A DNA stretch of 64,000 nt, taken from positions 620,001 through 684,000 of the forward strand of contig NZ_JAJTWT010000002.1 in the NCBI RefSeq assembly GCF_021353235.1, given 5' to 3'. Both the position numbers and the translations under genes were made by a program. Below, piece by piece: positions 36,189 through 45,253 of the stretch. Each line of letters begins with the position of its first letter. The first letter of the stretch is position 1. Under the pieces are notes generated by a model, which worked only from the letters and a program-made list of their open reading frames with translations, was not told where the DNA came from and did no database searches. This DNA is from Pelomonas caseinilytica (GTDB lineage Bacteria; Pseudomonadota; Gammaproteobacteria; Burkholderiales; Burkholderiaceae_C).

Positions 36189-39100
36189 TCAGAACTCCAT
36201 GTTGCCCGACAGGCTGTAGGTCTGGCCCGGGAACTTCCAGGCATGGCCCACGACGCCACCGTTCTGCTGATACGTTTCGCGCACCGTCACCTTGTTGAGG
36301 TTGGAGATGCTGAAGTTCACCGAGAACTTGTTGCTGAAGGTGTAGCCGCCGCCCAGGTCCCACTGGCCGTAGGCTTCCTGCCACCGCGGCAGGCCGTACC
36401 AGGTGTCGGTCTTGCCCGCCCGCGCCGGATCGGCGCTGGTGCCACCCGGGCAATAGTTGTCGTAGCACTGGGTGCCGCCGGCGTCGAGGCCGAGCAGGCT
36501 GCGGCTGTTCCAGTTGTAGGCCAGACGCAGGGACCAGCCCTCACCGTCGTAACGCAACGCGAAGTTGGCAGCGTTCTTGACCACGCCCTCCAGCGGCAGC
36601 TTGTTCTTGAACGGCAAGCCGTTGGTGTCGCAGCCGTAGATCTGCATCGCTGAATTCTTCACTTCGCCGGTGGGGCAATAGGTGAAGCTGCCATCGCGAT
36701 AGAACTTCTGGTCGTGGTCGATGTAGGTGTAGTTGGCCGACACGCCGAAGCCCTTGGCCCATGTCGGCAACACATCCTTCAGGAAATCGAAGTGGTCGAG
36801 ATAGGTGTCCCCCGACAGTTCGATGCCACGCAGATTCGCCTTGGCCAGGTTGGCAGGACCCGTGATCACGAAGGTCTGGGGCTGACCGTCGACGGTGTCG
36901 TAGTTGCGGGTGTAGGTGCTGTTGTAGATGATGTCCTTGACCCGCTTGTAGAAGGCCACCGCGGTCAGCGACTGCCCACGCTTGGGGTACCACTCCAGCG
37001 ACAGATCAAAGCTATCGGCCTTCAGGGGCCTGAGCTTGGCATTGCCGGAGTTCTCGCCCTTGTAGGTGGCCGCATTGGCGCCTGCGTTGTAGTCCTGCTT
37101 CAGCGTGATCGTTTCCTGCAGCTGCTTGAAGTCAGGCCGGTAGATGCTGCGCGCCATGGCGATCCGGCCTTGCAGCTTGTCGGTGAAATTGGCCTTCAGG
37201 TTCAACGACGGCAACAGGTCGACGTGGCTGTCGGTCACATCGAGCGGCTCATTGCGAGACGTGAATCGCGGCAGGCTGGCCGGCGCGTTGTCGTAGGTCT
37301 TGCTGGTGTCGAAGGAGATGTGCCCGTGTGAGACGACGCTGGTGTAGACCGCGCGCACACCGGCATTGCCCTCCACCGGAATCTTCCAGTCATCGAAGCC
37401 GAAGCGCAGGTTGCCGTAGAGCGCCGCGGTGCGCATCTTCGCCCTGGCGGTGCGAGCCGGGGCCTGGTCGTACAGCAGCGTCGTGTCGAAGGCGTAATCC
37501 TCGAATTTGCAGGTGTTGGGGACGTTCGGCCTATTCCTGAACGTGTCGTTGCACTGCTGGAATTTCGCCTGCTGAACCGCCTCGCCGTAGCTGCGCAAGT
37601 CGCGGATGTAGTCGAAGGTCGGGAAGATGACGTCGGGCAGGTTGCCCATGCGCCCGCCCAGCAGGTTGGAGTAGTTGAACAACTCCGTGGGGACGGTGAA
37701 ACTGTTGTAGTAGCCCGGCGCGCCGAGATAGCTGAAGTTGCCACGCCCGTTGCCCGTCGGCTCCGTGCCAGCCACGGTGGTCTGGGCCACCGCCCAGGGT
37801 TCGGCCAACGACTTCCAGCCGGTACCACCGGGGTCGGACGCGTAGGAAGCCTCCTTGCGCACCGAGTGCCGCTCCGTCACCCGCACCCCGAAACGGAGAT
37901 CGCGCAGCACCGGGTCTTCGAAGTTGTACCTGGCGTCAGCCTTCCAGGCATAGAGATTGGAGTCGCCCTTGTACAGCTTGGGCTGGATGATGTTCAGGTA
38001 GTAGTTGTTCGGGTTGGCGAGGAAGTCGCGCGTGGTCTGGTCGAAGTTCAGCTGCACCGGCCCGCCCTTGGACGTGTCGACATCGATGCTCGGCAGGAAG
38101 GTGCCGAGTTGGATTTGCCGGCCCGTGGTCTCGAACTTCGAATTCACCCACTGCAAGTCGTTCTGGACACTCCAGCGATCGTTGAGCTTCCACTTGAAGT
38201 TCCAGGCCAGCTCGCCCGTCGTCGTGTCGTTGACGTTGTAGAAGCGCGAGTTGCCCATGGCGATACCGCCGGCAGCGAACTGGTTGGGGCCATAGCCGTA
38301 GGCGCTCGTGTAGGTGGGCTTGCCATCCTTGTCCACGCCGGTCTGCTTCATGCCCGGGTAGGTGTAGTGCCCCTTGACCACGATGCCGCGGTCATCGACT
38401 TCGGCGTCCGTGATCACCGACTGATACACGTTCTCCATGCTCGAGTAGAAGTTCGTGCCTTTGTCGGTGTCGTGCCCCTTGGAGATGAAGTAGGTCAGCC
38501 CCGACTCCATATCGTTCTTGCGCCACTGCAATGCGCCATAGAAGCCGTCACGTCGGGTTTCGCCGGTCGACGAACCCCAGGTCATGCCACTGGGCGCCCA
38601 GACGGTCTGGCCCGCAAGCACATTGGTACGCGGGTAGTAAGGGCCGAGGCTGAGGGAATCAGAACCATAGACCGACAGGTTGCTCGCCACGTCGGCCAGC
38701 ACGCCGACGCGCCCGAATTCGGTGTCCCAGTACGTCGAATACAGGGCGGACACCCGCGGCGACGTCTTCTTGGAACTCGTGGAATAGTCCACGCCGAACG
38801 CTGCCTTCGCCGTGTTGGGCTTGTAGTCGAAGGGCATGCCGGTGCGCAGATCGATCATGCCGCTGATCGCGCCCTCGATGCGTTCTGCAGACGGGTTCTT
38901 GTAGGTATCCACGCCGACCATCAGTTCGGTCGGCACGGCTCCCCAGCTCAGATCCTTGCCCGGCCAGCCGGCAGAGAAGATCTCCCGGCCATTGAGGTTG
39001 GACGCGCCCCATTTGAGACCGCGAACCCTGATGCCCGACCCTTCCTCGGAAAAGTGGAAGGCGTCGTCCTGAATGTTCCGCTGGCGCTGCACCGTCACGC

Positions 39101-39359
39101 CCACCACGCGCTGCAGCACCTCGGTGATGGACCGGTCAGGCAACTTGCCGGCCTCATCGGCGGTCACCGCGTCGATGATTTCCTCGGCGTCCTGCTTGCG
39201 CTTCTGCGCCGACTGCAGCGCCGCACGTTGACCGGTCACGGTCACGGTGTCGAGCGTCTGAGGCTTGGACTCGTCCGCCGTCTGCGCTTGCGCCACGCCG
39301 ATCATCAGGACCAGCTGCATCGCAGCGACGGAGATCGCGGTCTGCTTGGGTTGTTTCAT
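36189..39359 (-). CDS. TonB-dependent receptor (Xanthomonas-Caulobacter type)
   Basis: 1056-residue outer-membrane transporter for oligosaccharides. The ATG at 39359 follows a purine-rich Shine-Dalgarno (GGAAGAGAG) and gives a signal peptide ending VAQAQ. A TonB-box-like segment (TLDTVTVTGQ), a plug domain (about 55-180) and a long 22-strand barrel follow, ending in Phe as outer-membrane barrels do. It follows a lipoprotein gene and precedes the fucosidase, so the pair may work like a SusC/SusD system. Energy would come from TonB-ExbBD, not encoded here. Confidence 0.9.
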   Translation of the reverse strand: MKQPKQTAISVAAMQLVLMIGVAQAQTADESKPQTLDTVTVTGQRAALQSAQKRKQDAEEIIDAVTADEAGKLPDRSITEVLQRVVGVTVQRQRNIQDDAFHFSEEGSGIRVRGLKWGASNLNGREIFSAGWPGKDLSWGAVPTELMVGVDTYKNPSAERIEGAISGMIDLRTGMPFDYKPNTAKAAFGVDYSTSSKKTSPRVSALYSTYWDTEFGRVGVLADVASNLSVYGSDSLSLGPYYPRTNVLAGQTVWAPSGMTWGSSTGETRRDGFYGALQWRKNDMESGLTYFISKGHDTDKGTNFYSSMENVYQSVITDAEVDDRGIVVKGHYTYPGMKQTGVDKDGKPTYTSAYGYGPNQFAAGGIAMGNSRFYNVNDTTTGELAWNFKWKLNDRWSVQNDLQWVNSKFETTGRQIQLGTFLPSIDVDTSKGGPVQLNFDQTTRDFLANPNNYYLNIIQPKLYKGDSNLYAWKADARYNFEDPVLRDLRFGVRVTERHSVRKEASYASDPGGTGWKSLAEPWAVAQTTVAGTEPTGNGRGNFSYLGAPGYYNSFTVPTELFNYSNLLGGRMGNLPDVIFPTFDYIRDLRSYGEAVQQAKFQQCNDTFRNRPNVPNTCKFEDYAFDTTLLYDQAPARTARAKMRTAALYGNLRFGFDDWKIPVEGNAGVRAVYTSVVSHGHISFDTSKTYDNAPASLPRFTSRNEPLDVTDSHVDLLPSLNLKANFTDKLQGRIAMARSIYRPDFKQLQETITLKQDYNAGANAATYKGENSGNAKLRPLKADSFDLSLEWYPKRGQSLTAVAFYKRVKDIIYNSTYTRNYDTVDGQPQTFVITGPANLAKANLRGIELSGDTYLDHFDFLKDVLPTWAKGFGVSANYTYIDHDQKFYRDGSFTYCPTGEVKNSAMQIYGCDTNGLPFKNKLPLEGVVKNAANFALRYDGEGWSLRLAYNWNSRSLLGLDAGGTQCYDNYCPGGTSADPARAGKTDTWYGLPRWQEAYGQWDLGGGYTFSNKFSVNFSISNLNKVTVRETYQQNGGVVGHAWKFPGQTYSLSGNMEF

Positions 39360-39532
39360 TTGTCTCTCTTCCTTTGTTTGCTCACCCATGGATGGGGCGG
39401 CGTGTTCTGCACGGCGGAAAGGCGGACCCGCCCTCCCCGGAATCTCAGCTTTCGGTGCACACCCAGCGCCACCTGGCCAGGGAGTACGTCACTTCCAGCC
39501 ACCGGGAGCCGCCCCGCTCTACCGATGACTCG

Positions 39533-40987
39533 TCAGAGCAGCGCGATGAAGCCGCCGACCTTCAAGTCGTTGTTGAAAATGATGTTCTGCTTGCTGTCCT
39601 TCGAGGTCGTCGAGAACTGCAGCGAGTGATCGCGGATGCGGACCTGGACGGTCGGGTAGGTCTTGAGCAAGGTGGCCGCAGAGGCGCGGGCCGACTTCAG
39701 CGGGTCCTTGTCCAACGCCGCCAGGAAGGCGTCCGGGGCGGCAGGGTCGTAGAAGGGCAGGCCGCGCACCGTATCGAGCGATGTGCTTGCCGCCCCCGTT
39801 CCGCAGCTCGCGGTGGTGGCGAACCAACTGAGCGGAATGGCATAGCTGCGCATCCCCGTCCCGGCCGGGAAGAGCGGCGCGCTGAGCGTGACATTGCAAT
39901 CCTTGCCGCCGTTCTTGCTCAGCACGAGTTCCACATGCAGGGGCTTCTTCGTTGTCACCCGCCCATCCGACACGCCGGCGGAGAAGATGAGGCTCTGCTC
40001 GGTGGTCACCTGCTTGCCGCCAGGCGTGTCCTTGTCCCTGACCAGCGAGGTCACGCCCGGCACGAAGATGTCGACGCGGTTGAAGGCACTGCCGTTGTCC
40101 CAACCCGCGTTGGCGGACTGCTTGGTGTGCAGGGCCGAGGTCAGGGCGGTGCCGTCGGCAGGAATCTGCTGGTAGCACCAGTCGCCCAGCTTGGGATCGC
40201 AGTTCTCCCAACCGCCGTTGCCGATGGCATCCTGGCCGATGCTCCAGTGCCAGGCATTGACCGACACGCCGCCGCCCTGCTTGGTGCGAATGGCGGTGGT
40301 GCTGCCCGCACCCGTCCCGAGGGTGGCCGGATTGAATCCATCGGCGACCAGCACCGGGTCGACGGCGACGATGCCCAGCGTCTGGGCAGGTTCGTAGTCC
40401 GTGCTGCCCGCTTGCGATGCCGTGACGGCACACAGGCCCTTGCCCTTCAGCTCGAGGTTGGAGCCATTGATCGAGCAGACGGCCGGCGTCGTCACCGCGT
40501 AGGTGATCGGCAAGCCGTTGTCGGCGCCCAGGGCGTTCTTCGCCTTGGCCGTCAGCGGCACGGTCAAGCTGTCGGTGCTCTGCAAGGAGTTCGGCAGCAC
40601 CAGCTGCACGGTCTGCGTGCCCTTGACCACGTTGAAGACCTCGTTGATCGCATCGGCGGGAGCCCATGTGGCTCCATCCGCCGACTGGCCGCCGGGCTGG
40701 CTGGCCGTGATCACGCATGACCCCGCCTTCAAGGGCGTCACGGCGTCGCCAGACACCGTGCAGACCTCCGGCGTTCCCGACGTGAACTGCACCGGCATGC
40801 CGGACGTGGCCGAAGCATCCAGCTTCACCGCGCCGACCCCCAAGGTGGCGTTGCCCGGGAAGGCGAAGGTGATGGTCTGCAGCTTCCCGCTGCTGCCGTC
40901 GCCCCCGCCGCCGCCGCAAGCCGCCAACGCGGCGCATGCCGCCAGTGCCGTCAACTTCGGGCCGTGCCGAAATACCTTTTGCTTCAC
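39533..40987 (-). CDS. Surface lipoprotein with Ig-like repeats, putative glycan-binding partner
   Basis: 484-residue lipoprotein with a lipobox (LAACGGG) and Gly-rich linker. Two bacterial Ig-like repeats (about 35-210, with CTVSGDAVTPLKAGSCVITA and CSINGSNLELKGKGLCAVTA) are followed by a beta-rich region with paired Cys and several Trp (HWSIGQ, WENCDP, WCYQQ) that I do not recognise. It is the first gene after the operator region at 41012-41192 and directly precedes the TonB receptor. It could be a proteobacterial analogue of SusD/SusE glycan-binding proteins; no enzyme motif is visible. Confidence 0.7.
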   Translation of the reverse strand: MKQKVFRHGPKLTALAACAALAACGGGGGDGSSGKLQTITFAFPGNATLGVGAVKLDASATSGMPVQFTSGTPEVCTVSGDAVTPLKAGSCVITASQPGGQSADGATWAPADAINEVFNVVKGTQTVQLVLPNSLQSTDSLTVPLTAKAKNALGADNGLPITYAVTTPAVCSINGSNLELKGKGLCAVTASQAGSTDYEPAQTLGIVAVDPVLVADGFNPATLGTGAGSTTAIRTKQGGGVSVNAWHWSIGQDAIGNGGWENCDPKLGDWCYQQIPADGTALTSALHTKQSANAGWDNGSAFNRVDIFVPGVTSLVRDKDTPGGKQVTTEQSLIFSAGVSDGRVTTKKPLHVELVLSKNGGKDCNVTLSAPLFPAGTGMRSYAIPLSWFATTASCGTGAASTSLDTVRGLPFYDPAAPDAFLAALDKDPLKSARASAATLLKTYPTVQVRIRDHSLQFSTTSKDSKQNIIFNNDLKVGGFIALL

Positions 40988-41011
40988 GTGCAGTCTCCTG
41001 TCCAGATTTAT

Positions 41012-41027
41012 GATTTATCGATAAACT
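41012..41027. promoter_or_regulatory. LacI-type operator candidate
   Basis: GATTTATCGATAAACT, with a perfect 12-bp palindromic centre (TTTATCGATAAA), 25 bp upstream of the lipoprotein start. Second of three copies of the motif. It would control the lipoprotein-TonB receptor-hydrolase operon. Confidence 0.65.
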
Positions 41028-41113
41028 TGCGGCGCGCCCTGGAATCTATTGCAAGCCGCAAGCCACTACGCCCCCACGCTGTGCGGTTTCAAGCCCCGCA
41101 AAGTTACCGCAGG

Positions 41114-41192
41114 TGGTCTGATCAAATTTCTGGATGCAATCTTAATTTAACCATCAATCACCCCCATTAGGACAAACGAGCGGTCTGACCAA
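41114..41192. promoter_or_regulatory. Two FadR-type palindromic sites
   Basis: TGGTCTGATCAA at 41114-41125 and CGGTCTGACCAA at 41181-41192, in the 249-bp gap between the lipoprotein and the halogenase gene. They are related to the sites at 11-51 and 47827-47839. The AT-rich stretch between them (CTTAATTTAA) is a likely promoter area. Confidence 0.55.
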
Positions 41193-41236
41193 TTGGCACT
41201 TCGCCGGGCTGTGGCATCCGCCGGCACCTGCGCAGA

Positions 41237-42727
41237 TCAGCGCAAGCGGTCGGCCAGGTAACGATGGTGGGCTGGAAGCGGTTCCACGGCCCGGCGGATG
41301 GCCTGGGCCCGCCCTTCCAGGGCCTGGGCGGCTTCTTGCCGAGGCAGTTCGTCGAGCACCGGGTCGGCGCATTCCGGCCAGCAGCCCATGCCTGAATACA
41401 CCGACAGCCAGCTGGTGGTGCCGAAGGCTTCTTCGTCGTACTGGTGCACCACGCCGAAGCGGCGCCACGCTTCCATCTTGAAGGCCAGGGTGTCGGGCAA
41501 CTCCATCGAGGCCACGTGCCGCCACAGCGCGCTGTCGCGGCGGGCGGTCGTGCAGTAGTGCAGGATGATGAAGTCCCGGATACGCCTGAACTGGGTGGCC
41601 GCGCCTTCGTTGAAACGCGCCACGGCTTCGTCGTCCAGCGGCCCGCCTTCGGTCAGCTGCACCATCAGCCGCGAGATGCCGCACTGGATGAGGTAGATGC
41701 TGGTGGACTCCAGCGGTTCCAGGAAGCCGGACGACAGCCCGATGGCCAGCACATTGCCCACCCAGAAGCGCTGGCGCTGCCCGGTGGTGAAGCGCAGCAG
41801 CCGCGGCTCGGCCAGCGGCGCCCCGTCGAGCTGCTGCAGCAGTTGCTCGCGCGCCTTCTCGACGTCGATGAAACGGCTTGAAAAGACATGCCCGTTGCCC
41901 GTGCGACTGCGCAAGGGGATGCGCCAGGCCCAGCCGCCTTCGAGTGCAGTGGCGCGGGTGTAGGGCGGCAGCGCCTCGCCCACGCGTTCGGTCGGGCAGG
42001 CCCAGGCCGCGTCCACCGGCAGCCAATGGCTGTAGTCGAGGAAGGGCTCGGCCAGCGTCTGGCCCAGCAGTAGCGAGCGAAAGCCGGAGCAGTCGATGAA
42101 CAGGTCGCCGGTGAGCTGGCGGCCATCGGCGAGCAGCAGGCCGGCCACGCCGCCATCGGGCCGGCGCTGCACGTCGACGATGTGCCCCAGGGTGTGCCTG
42201 ACCCCGCGCTGCATGGCCAGGCGGCGCAGGAAGGCGGCGTACAGGGCGGCGTCGAACTGGTAGGCGTAGTCGTAGGGCGGCTTGGGTGGCTCGGCGACCA
42301 CGAAGCGGCCCTCACGGGCCATCACGGCGGGTAGGGACTGGTGATCGAGGTTGCCGGCCAGCCCCAGCCGCCGATGCTGGCCCCACAGCGCATGCGGCCC
42401 CGCCAACTGGCCCAGGTCGCCGAAGCTGTGGAAGTAGTGCTCGCCCTTGACCCGCCAGTCGTGGAAGAAGATGCCGAGCTTGAAGGTGCCATCGGTGGCG
42501 CGCAGGAACTCGGTCTCGTCGATGCCCACCATCCGGTTGTAGTTGAGGATGGACGGGAAGGTCGCCTCGCCCACGCCGACGGTGGCCACCTGCTCGGACT
42601 CCACCAGCTCGATGTCGATGCCCTTGCCCCGCAGACCGGTGGCCAGGGCGGCGGCCGTCATCCAGCCGGCGCTGCCGCCGCCGACGATCACGATGCGCTG
42701 GATGCGCGCGGGCACTGCCGGGTTCAT
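41237..42727 (-). CDS. Flavin-dependent halogenase, second copy
   Basis: 496-residue paralogue of the halogenase at 26823-28295. The start at 42727 has a strong GGGAGG 4 bp upstream. Motifs are intact: GGGSAGW (17-23), Lys83 in GTFKLGIFF, WAWRIP, and LSSGFLEPLESTSI. It is the last gene of the lacI-GH5-GH9 minus-strand run. As two diverged copies flank the TonB receptor operon, they may act on different aromatic substrates. Product and partner reductase are unknown. Confidence 0.9.
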   Translation of the reverse strand: MNPAVPARIQRIVIVGGGSAGWMTAAALATGLRGKGIDIELVESEQVATVGVGEATFPSILNYNRMVGIDETEFLRATDGTFKLGIFFHDWRVKGEHYFHSFGDLGQLAGPHALWGQHRRLGLAGNLDHQSLPAVMAREGRFVVAEPPKPPYDYAYQFDAALYAAFLRRLAMQRGVRHTLGHIVDVQRRPDGGVAGLLLADGRQLTGDLFIDCSGFRSLLLGQTLAEPFLDYSHWLPVDAAWACPTERVGEALPPYTRATALEGGWAWRIPLRSRTGNGHVFSSRFIDVEKAREQLLQQLDGAPLAEPRLLRFTTGQRQRFWVGNVLAIGLSSGFLEPLESTSIYLIQCGISRLMVQLTEGGPLDDEAVARFNEGAATQFRRIRDFIILHYCTTARRDSALWRHVASMELPDTLAFKMEAWRRFGVVHQYDEEAFGTTSWLSVYSGMGCWPECADPVLDELPRQEAAQALEGRAQAIRRAVEPLPAHHRYLADRLR

Positions 42728-42864
42728 GAGACCTCCCGCGAGAGCATCTCGCCACCGAAGCCAGCCGCCTCGATGCGCAAGGAGGTGAAGAGTCGGCCAT
42801 GCGCAACGGCCGGGCGATGAGACTGAAGAGCGTTCATGGTGGATTGGGGCAGGCAGCCGAGCGA

Positions 42865-42920
42865 GGAGCCACACCTGCAACCGCCCTGCCAGCGCAGGAC
42901 GGCGTCGCCGCTGTGGCTCC
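42865..42920 (-). terminator. Possible stem-loop terminator after the GH9 gene
   Basis: GGAGCCACA (42865-42873) pairs with TGTGGCTCC (42912-42920), with a smaller CCTG/CAGG stem inside the loop, 13 bp beyond the GH9 stop. There is no T-run, so it may instead be a Rho-dependent or stabilising structure. Confidence 0.4.
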
Positions 42921-42933
42921 CCGGGTCATCGGC

Positions 42934-45114
42934 TCACTTCACGAAGCGCGCCAACAGGCGGATGTAGGAGACCTGGTAGCCGTCCGACGGCTCGCTGATG
43001 GACCAGGAGTTCAGCGGCCAGCCGGTATTGAAGTCGAGGTAGGACTTCGCCGCGGGCTGTCCGTAGGGAGGCGCCGGCGGCGCCGAGCCGCATTGGGCGC
43101 TCACGCCGGGGCAGCCGGAGTCCCAGCTCCACTGCGAGTTGGTCGGCCCGCCGACGAGGTAGCCCGGTGCCGGCCCGTAGGTCGAGGTCGCGGCGCTGGC
43201 CCACTTCGGGTCGCCGTCCATGAACCAGCTGTGCCAGATCCGGTTCACCGAGTTCTCGGCGCCGAAGCTCACCATGTTGCTGAGGTAGACCTTGCCGAGC
43301 GGGTTCACGCCGTGCAGGTAGTGCAGATAGCCGCCTGCCGCCGCCGCGACCTCGTCCGCGGTATGGCCGCTGACCTTGTAGTCGAGATCGTCGAAGAAGA
43401 TTCTGCCCTGGCTGGCCTTGAGGTTGTTGCTGCCCCAGATGTACTGGTCGCCGATGAAGGCCAGGTAGGCGTCCTTCTGGCCCAGCACGCCACCCCAGCT
43501 CGGATAGTCCGACCGAGTGACCAGCGACTGGTAGCGCGAGCGGATGTCGTTGGCAACGCTGGCGGTGGCACCCGGCAGCGAGGCGTAGTAGAGCAGTTCG
43601 CGCGCGGAACCCGCGTTGACGCCGCTGAGCGTCCAGTCCTTCATCAACTGCGTCGTCTGGTAGTTGCCGTCGATGTAGGGCCGATAGGTGGCGTCGCCAG
43701 TCAGGGCGAACAGGCGGATCGCCGCAGTCAGGCGCAGCATGTCGCGGCCATGGTCGTCGGTCTCGATCGGGCCCACGCCGAGTCCGCCGTTGCCGTGGGC
43801 GGCGTCGTTGTAGAAGAGCACGCTGGGGTGGGCGATGGCCCACTGCCAGGCGCTCACGGCGCGCCGCTTGAGGTCAGCGGCATAGGCCGTCAACGCCGGG
43901 TTGTTGAGGCTGGCATAGACCTTGGCGCCGTGCGCGAAGGCGGCGGCCGCGGCCAGCGTCGAGGTGGTGCTGGCATCGCCGTAGTAGCTCGGTGTCGTGA
44001 TCGTCGATGGCGGCACGCTGCCGCCGCCCTCGCCGACGATGGACAGTACCGAGCCGTCCGCGTTCTGCATGCGGACCAGCCAGTCCATGCCCCACTTCAC
44101 TTCGTCCAGGATGTCGGGGACGCCGTTGCCCGACTCGGGGATGTTGAAGTCATCGGTGAAAGCGGCCGGCGATTCCAGATAGGCATCGAGCAGCCCCTGG
44201 ATGTAGCCGGTGGCGTAGCTCGTGTACTTGTTCATGTCGCCCGCGTCGTACCAGCCGCCTCGCAGGTCGCGCGCGGTGGCCGCATTGCCCTTGTCGAGGA
44301 AGCGGCGGGCTTCGGGGTCCTGCCCGGCTTTCACGTGGCTGGGGCCGTCCGCCCAACCCACGCCGGCATTGCCCACCGTCTTGTTCTGTCCGGCGCGCTG
44401 GTAGAAGAACATCCGCACCGCCTGCATGAGAACGTTGCGGTAGACGTTGTCGCCGATCTCGAAGCGGGCCGAGCGCTCGCCGGTGTTGATGTCGACGACC
44501 TCGTAGGTGCCTGGCGCGGTGACGTCGCTGAAGTCGGCGTACAGGACCTGGTCGCCCGAGGCGGGGTCCACCCCGTAGTTGTTCCAATTCGAGCTGGGCC
44601 ACCAGTTGTCCTTGACGATCTGGCCCGTGGCCGAGTTCACCAGGCGCAGCTGCTGGGGCCAGAAGCCCACGTTGCTGTCGAAACCCACCTTGGGGTTGCG
44701 GATCACGGCGATCTTCTTGGCGTTGGTCAGGTAGCCGAACTGGTCGACCATGATGAAGCGGCCGGCGTTGGCGGCGGGCGGCGCCCAGACGTTGAACTGG
44801 TAGGACAGCGTCGACCTGGCCCCGCAGCTGTTGACGTAGGTGGCCGTGGCCGTGCAGGAGGCCGTCAGCTTGAGGGTCTGCTCGCGCGAGCTGCCCGAGG
44901 CGCCGCAACCACTCCAGGACCAGCTCCCGGACGTCGGCTGCGGGCCCAGCACGACGCGCGAGCCGGCGTTCAGCGAGGCGGAGGACTTGGCCACCCACGA
45001 ACTGGTGCCGTTGATGTTGAGGTAGGGGGTGAGGGCTGTGGGCTGGCACGTTTGCGCCCAGGCGGGCGTTCCCAACGCGACCGCTGCGAGCAGCAGGCCT
45101 TTCTTCATGTCCAC
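42934..45114 (-). CDS. GH9 endoglucanase
   Basis: 726-residue secreted cellulase/endo-beta-1,4-glucanase of family 9. A GTG start at 45114 has GGAG 6 bp before it; an ATG at 45108 is also possible. A signal peptide (KKGLLLAAVALGTPAWA) is followed by a small Cys-containing module (22-110, with WSWSGCGASG), a CelD-like Ig domain and the (alpha/alpha)6 barrel. Catalytic Asp290 and Asp293 lie in GGWYDAGDMNKY, and the likely acid Glu708 in SISEPSDG near the C-terminus. It probably cleaves beta-1,4-glucan backbones together with the GH5 gene upstream. Confidence 0.9.
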   Translation of the reverse strand: MDMKKGLLLAAVALGTPAWAQTCQPTALTPYLNINGTSSWVAKSSASLNAGSRVVLGPQPTSGSWSWSGCGASGSSREQTLKLTASCTATATYVNSCGARSTLSYQFNVWAPPAANAGRFIMVDQFGYLTNAKKIAVIRNPKVGFDSNVGFWPQQLRLVNSATGQIVKDNWWPSSNWNNYGVDPASGDQVLYADFSDVTAPGTYEVVDINTGERSARFEIGDNVYRNVLMQAVRMFFYQRAGQNKTVGNAGVGWADGPSHVKAGQDPEARRFLDKGNAATARDLRGGWYDAGDMNKYTSYATGYIQGLLDAYLESPAAFTDDFNIPESGNGVPDILDEVKWGMDWLVRMQNADGSVLSIVGEGGGSVPPSTITTPSYYGDASTTSTLAAAAAFAHGAKVYASLNNPALTAYAADLKRRAVSAWQWAIAHPSVLFYNDAAHGNGGLGVGPIETDDHGRDMLRLTAAIRLFALTGDATYRPYIDGNYQTTQLMKDWTLSGVNAGSARELLYYASLPGATASVANDIRSRYQSLVTRSDYPSWGGVLGQKDAYLAFIGDQYIWGSNNLKASQGRIFFDDLDYKVSGHTADEVAAAAGGYLHYLHGVNPLGKVYLSNMVSFGAENSVNRIWHSWFMDGDPKWASAATSTYGPAPGYLVGGPTNSQWSWDSGCPGVSAQCGSAPPAPPYGQPAAKSYLDFNTGWPLNSWSISEPSDGYQVSYIRLLARFVK

Positions 45115-45163
45115 GGTTGTCTCCTGTTTGATGTGTGTGCAGTGGAACGACGCTGGCAGTAGC

Positions 45164-45221
45164 GGCGCATCTCGCGATGCGCCCTGTCGGGCGGCCCATG
45201 GCCAGCAATCAATGGCCGCCC
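45164..45221 (-). terminator. Two GC hairpins after the GH5 gene
   Basis: A perfect 8-bp hairpin (GGCGCATC/GATGCGCC, 45164-45183) stands beside a second one (GGGCGGCC/GGCCGCCC, 45189-45221). Both lie between the GH5 stop at 45254 and the GH9 start. They lack a T-run; a partial terminator or processing site is likely. Confidence 0.45.
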
Positions 45222-45253
45222 CTGAGATGCAATGCGGTCTGCGCCCTCCCCGC

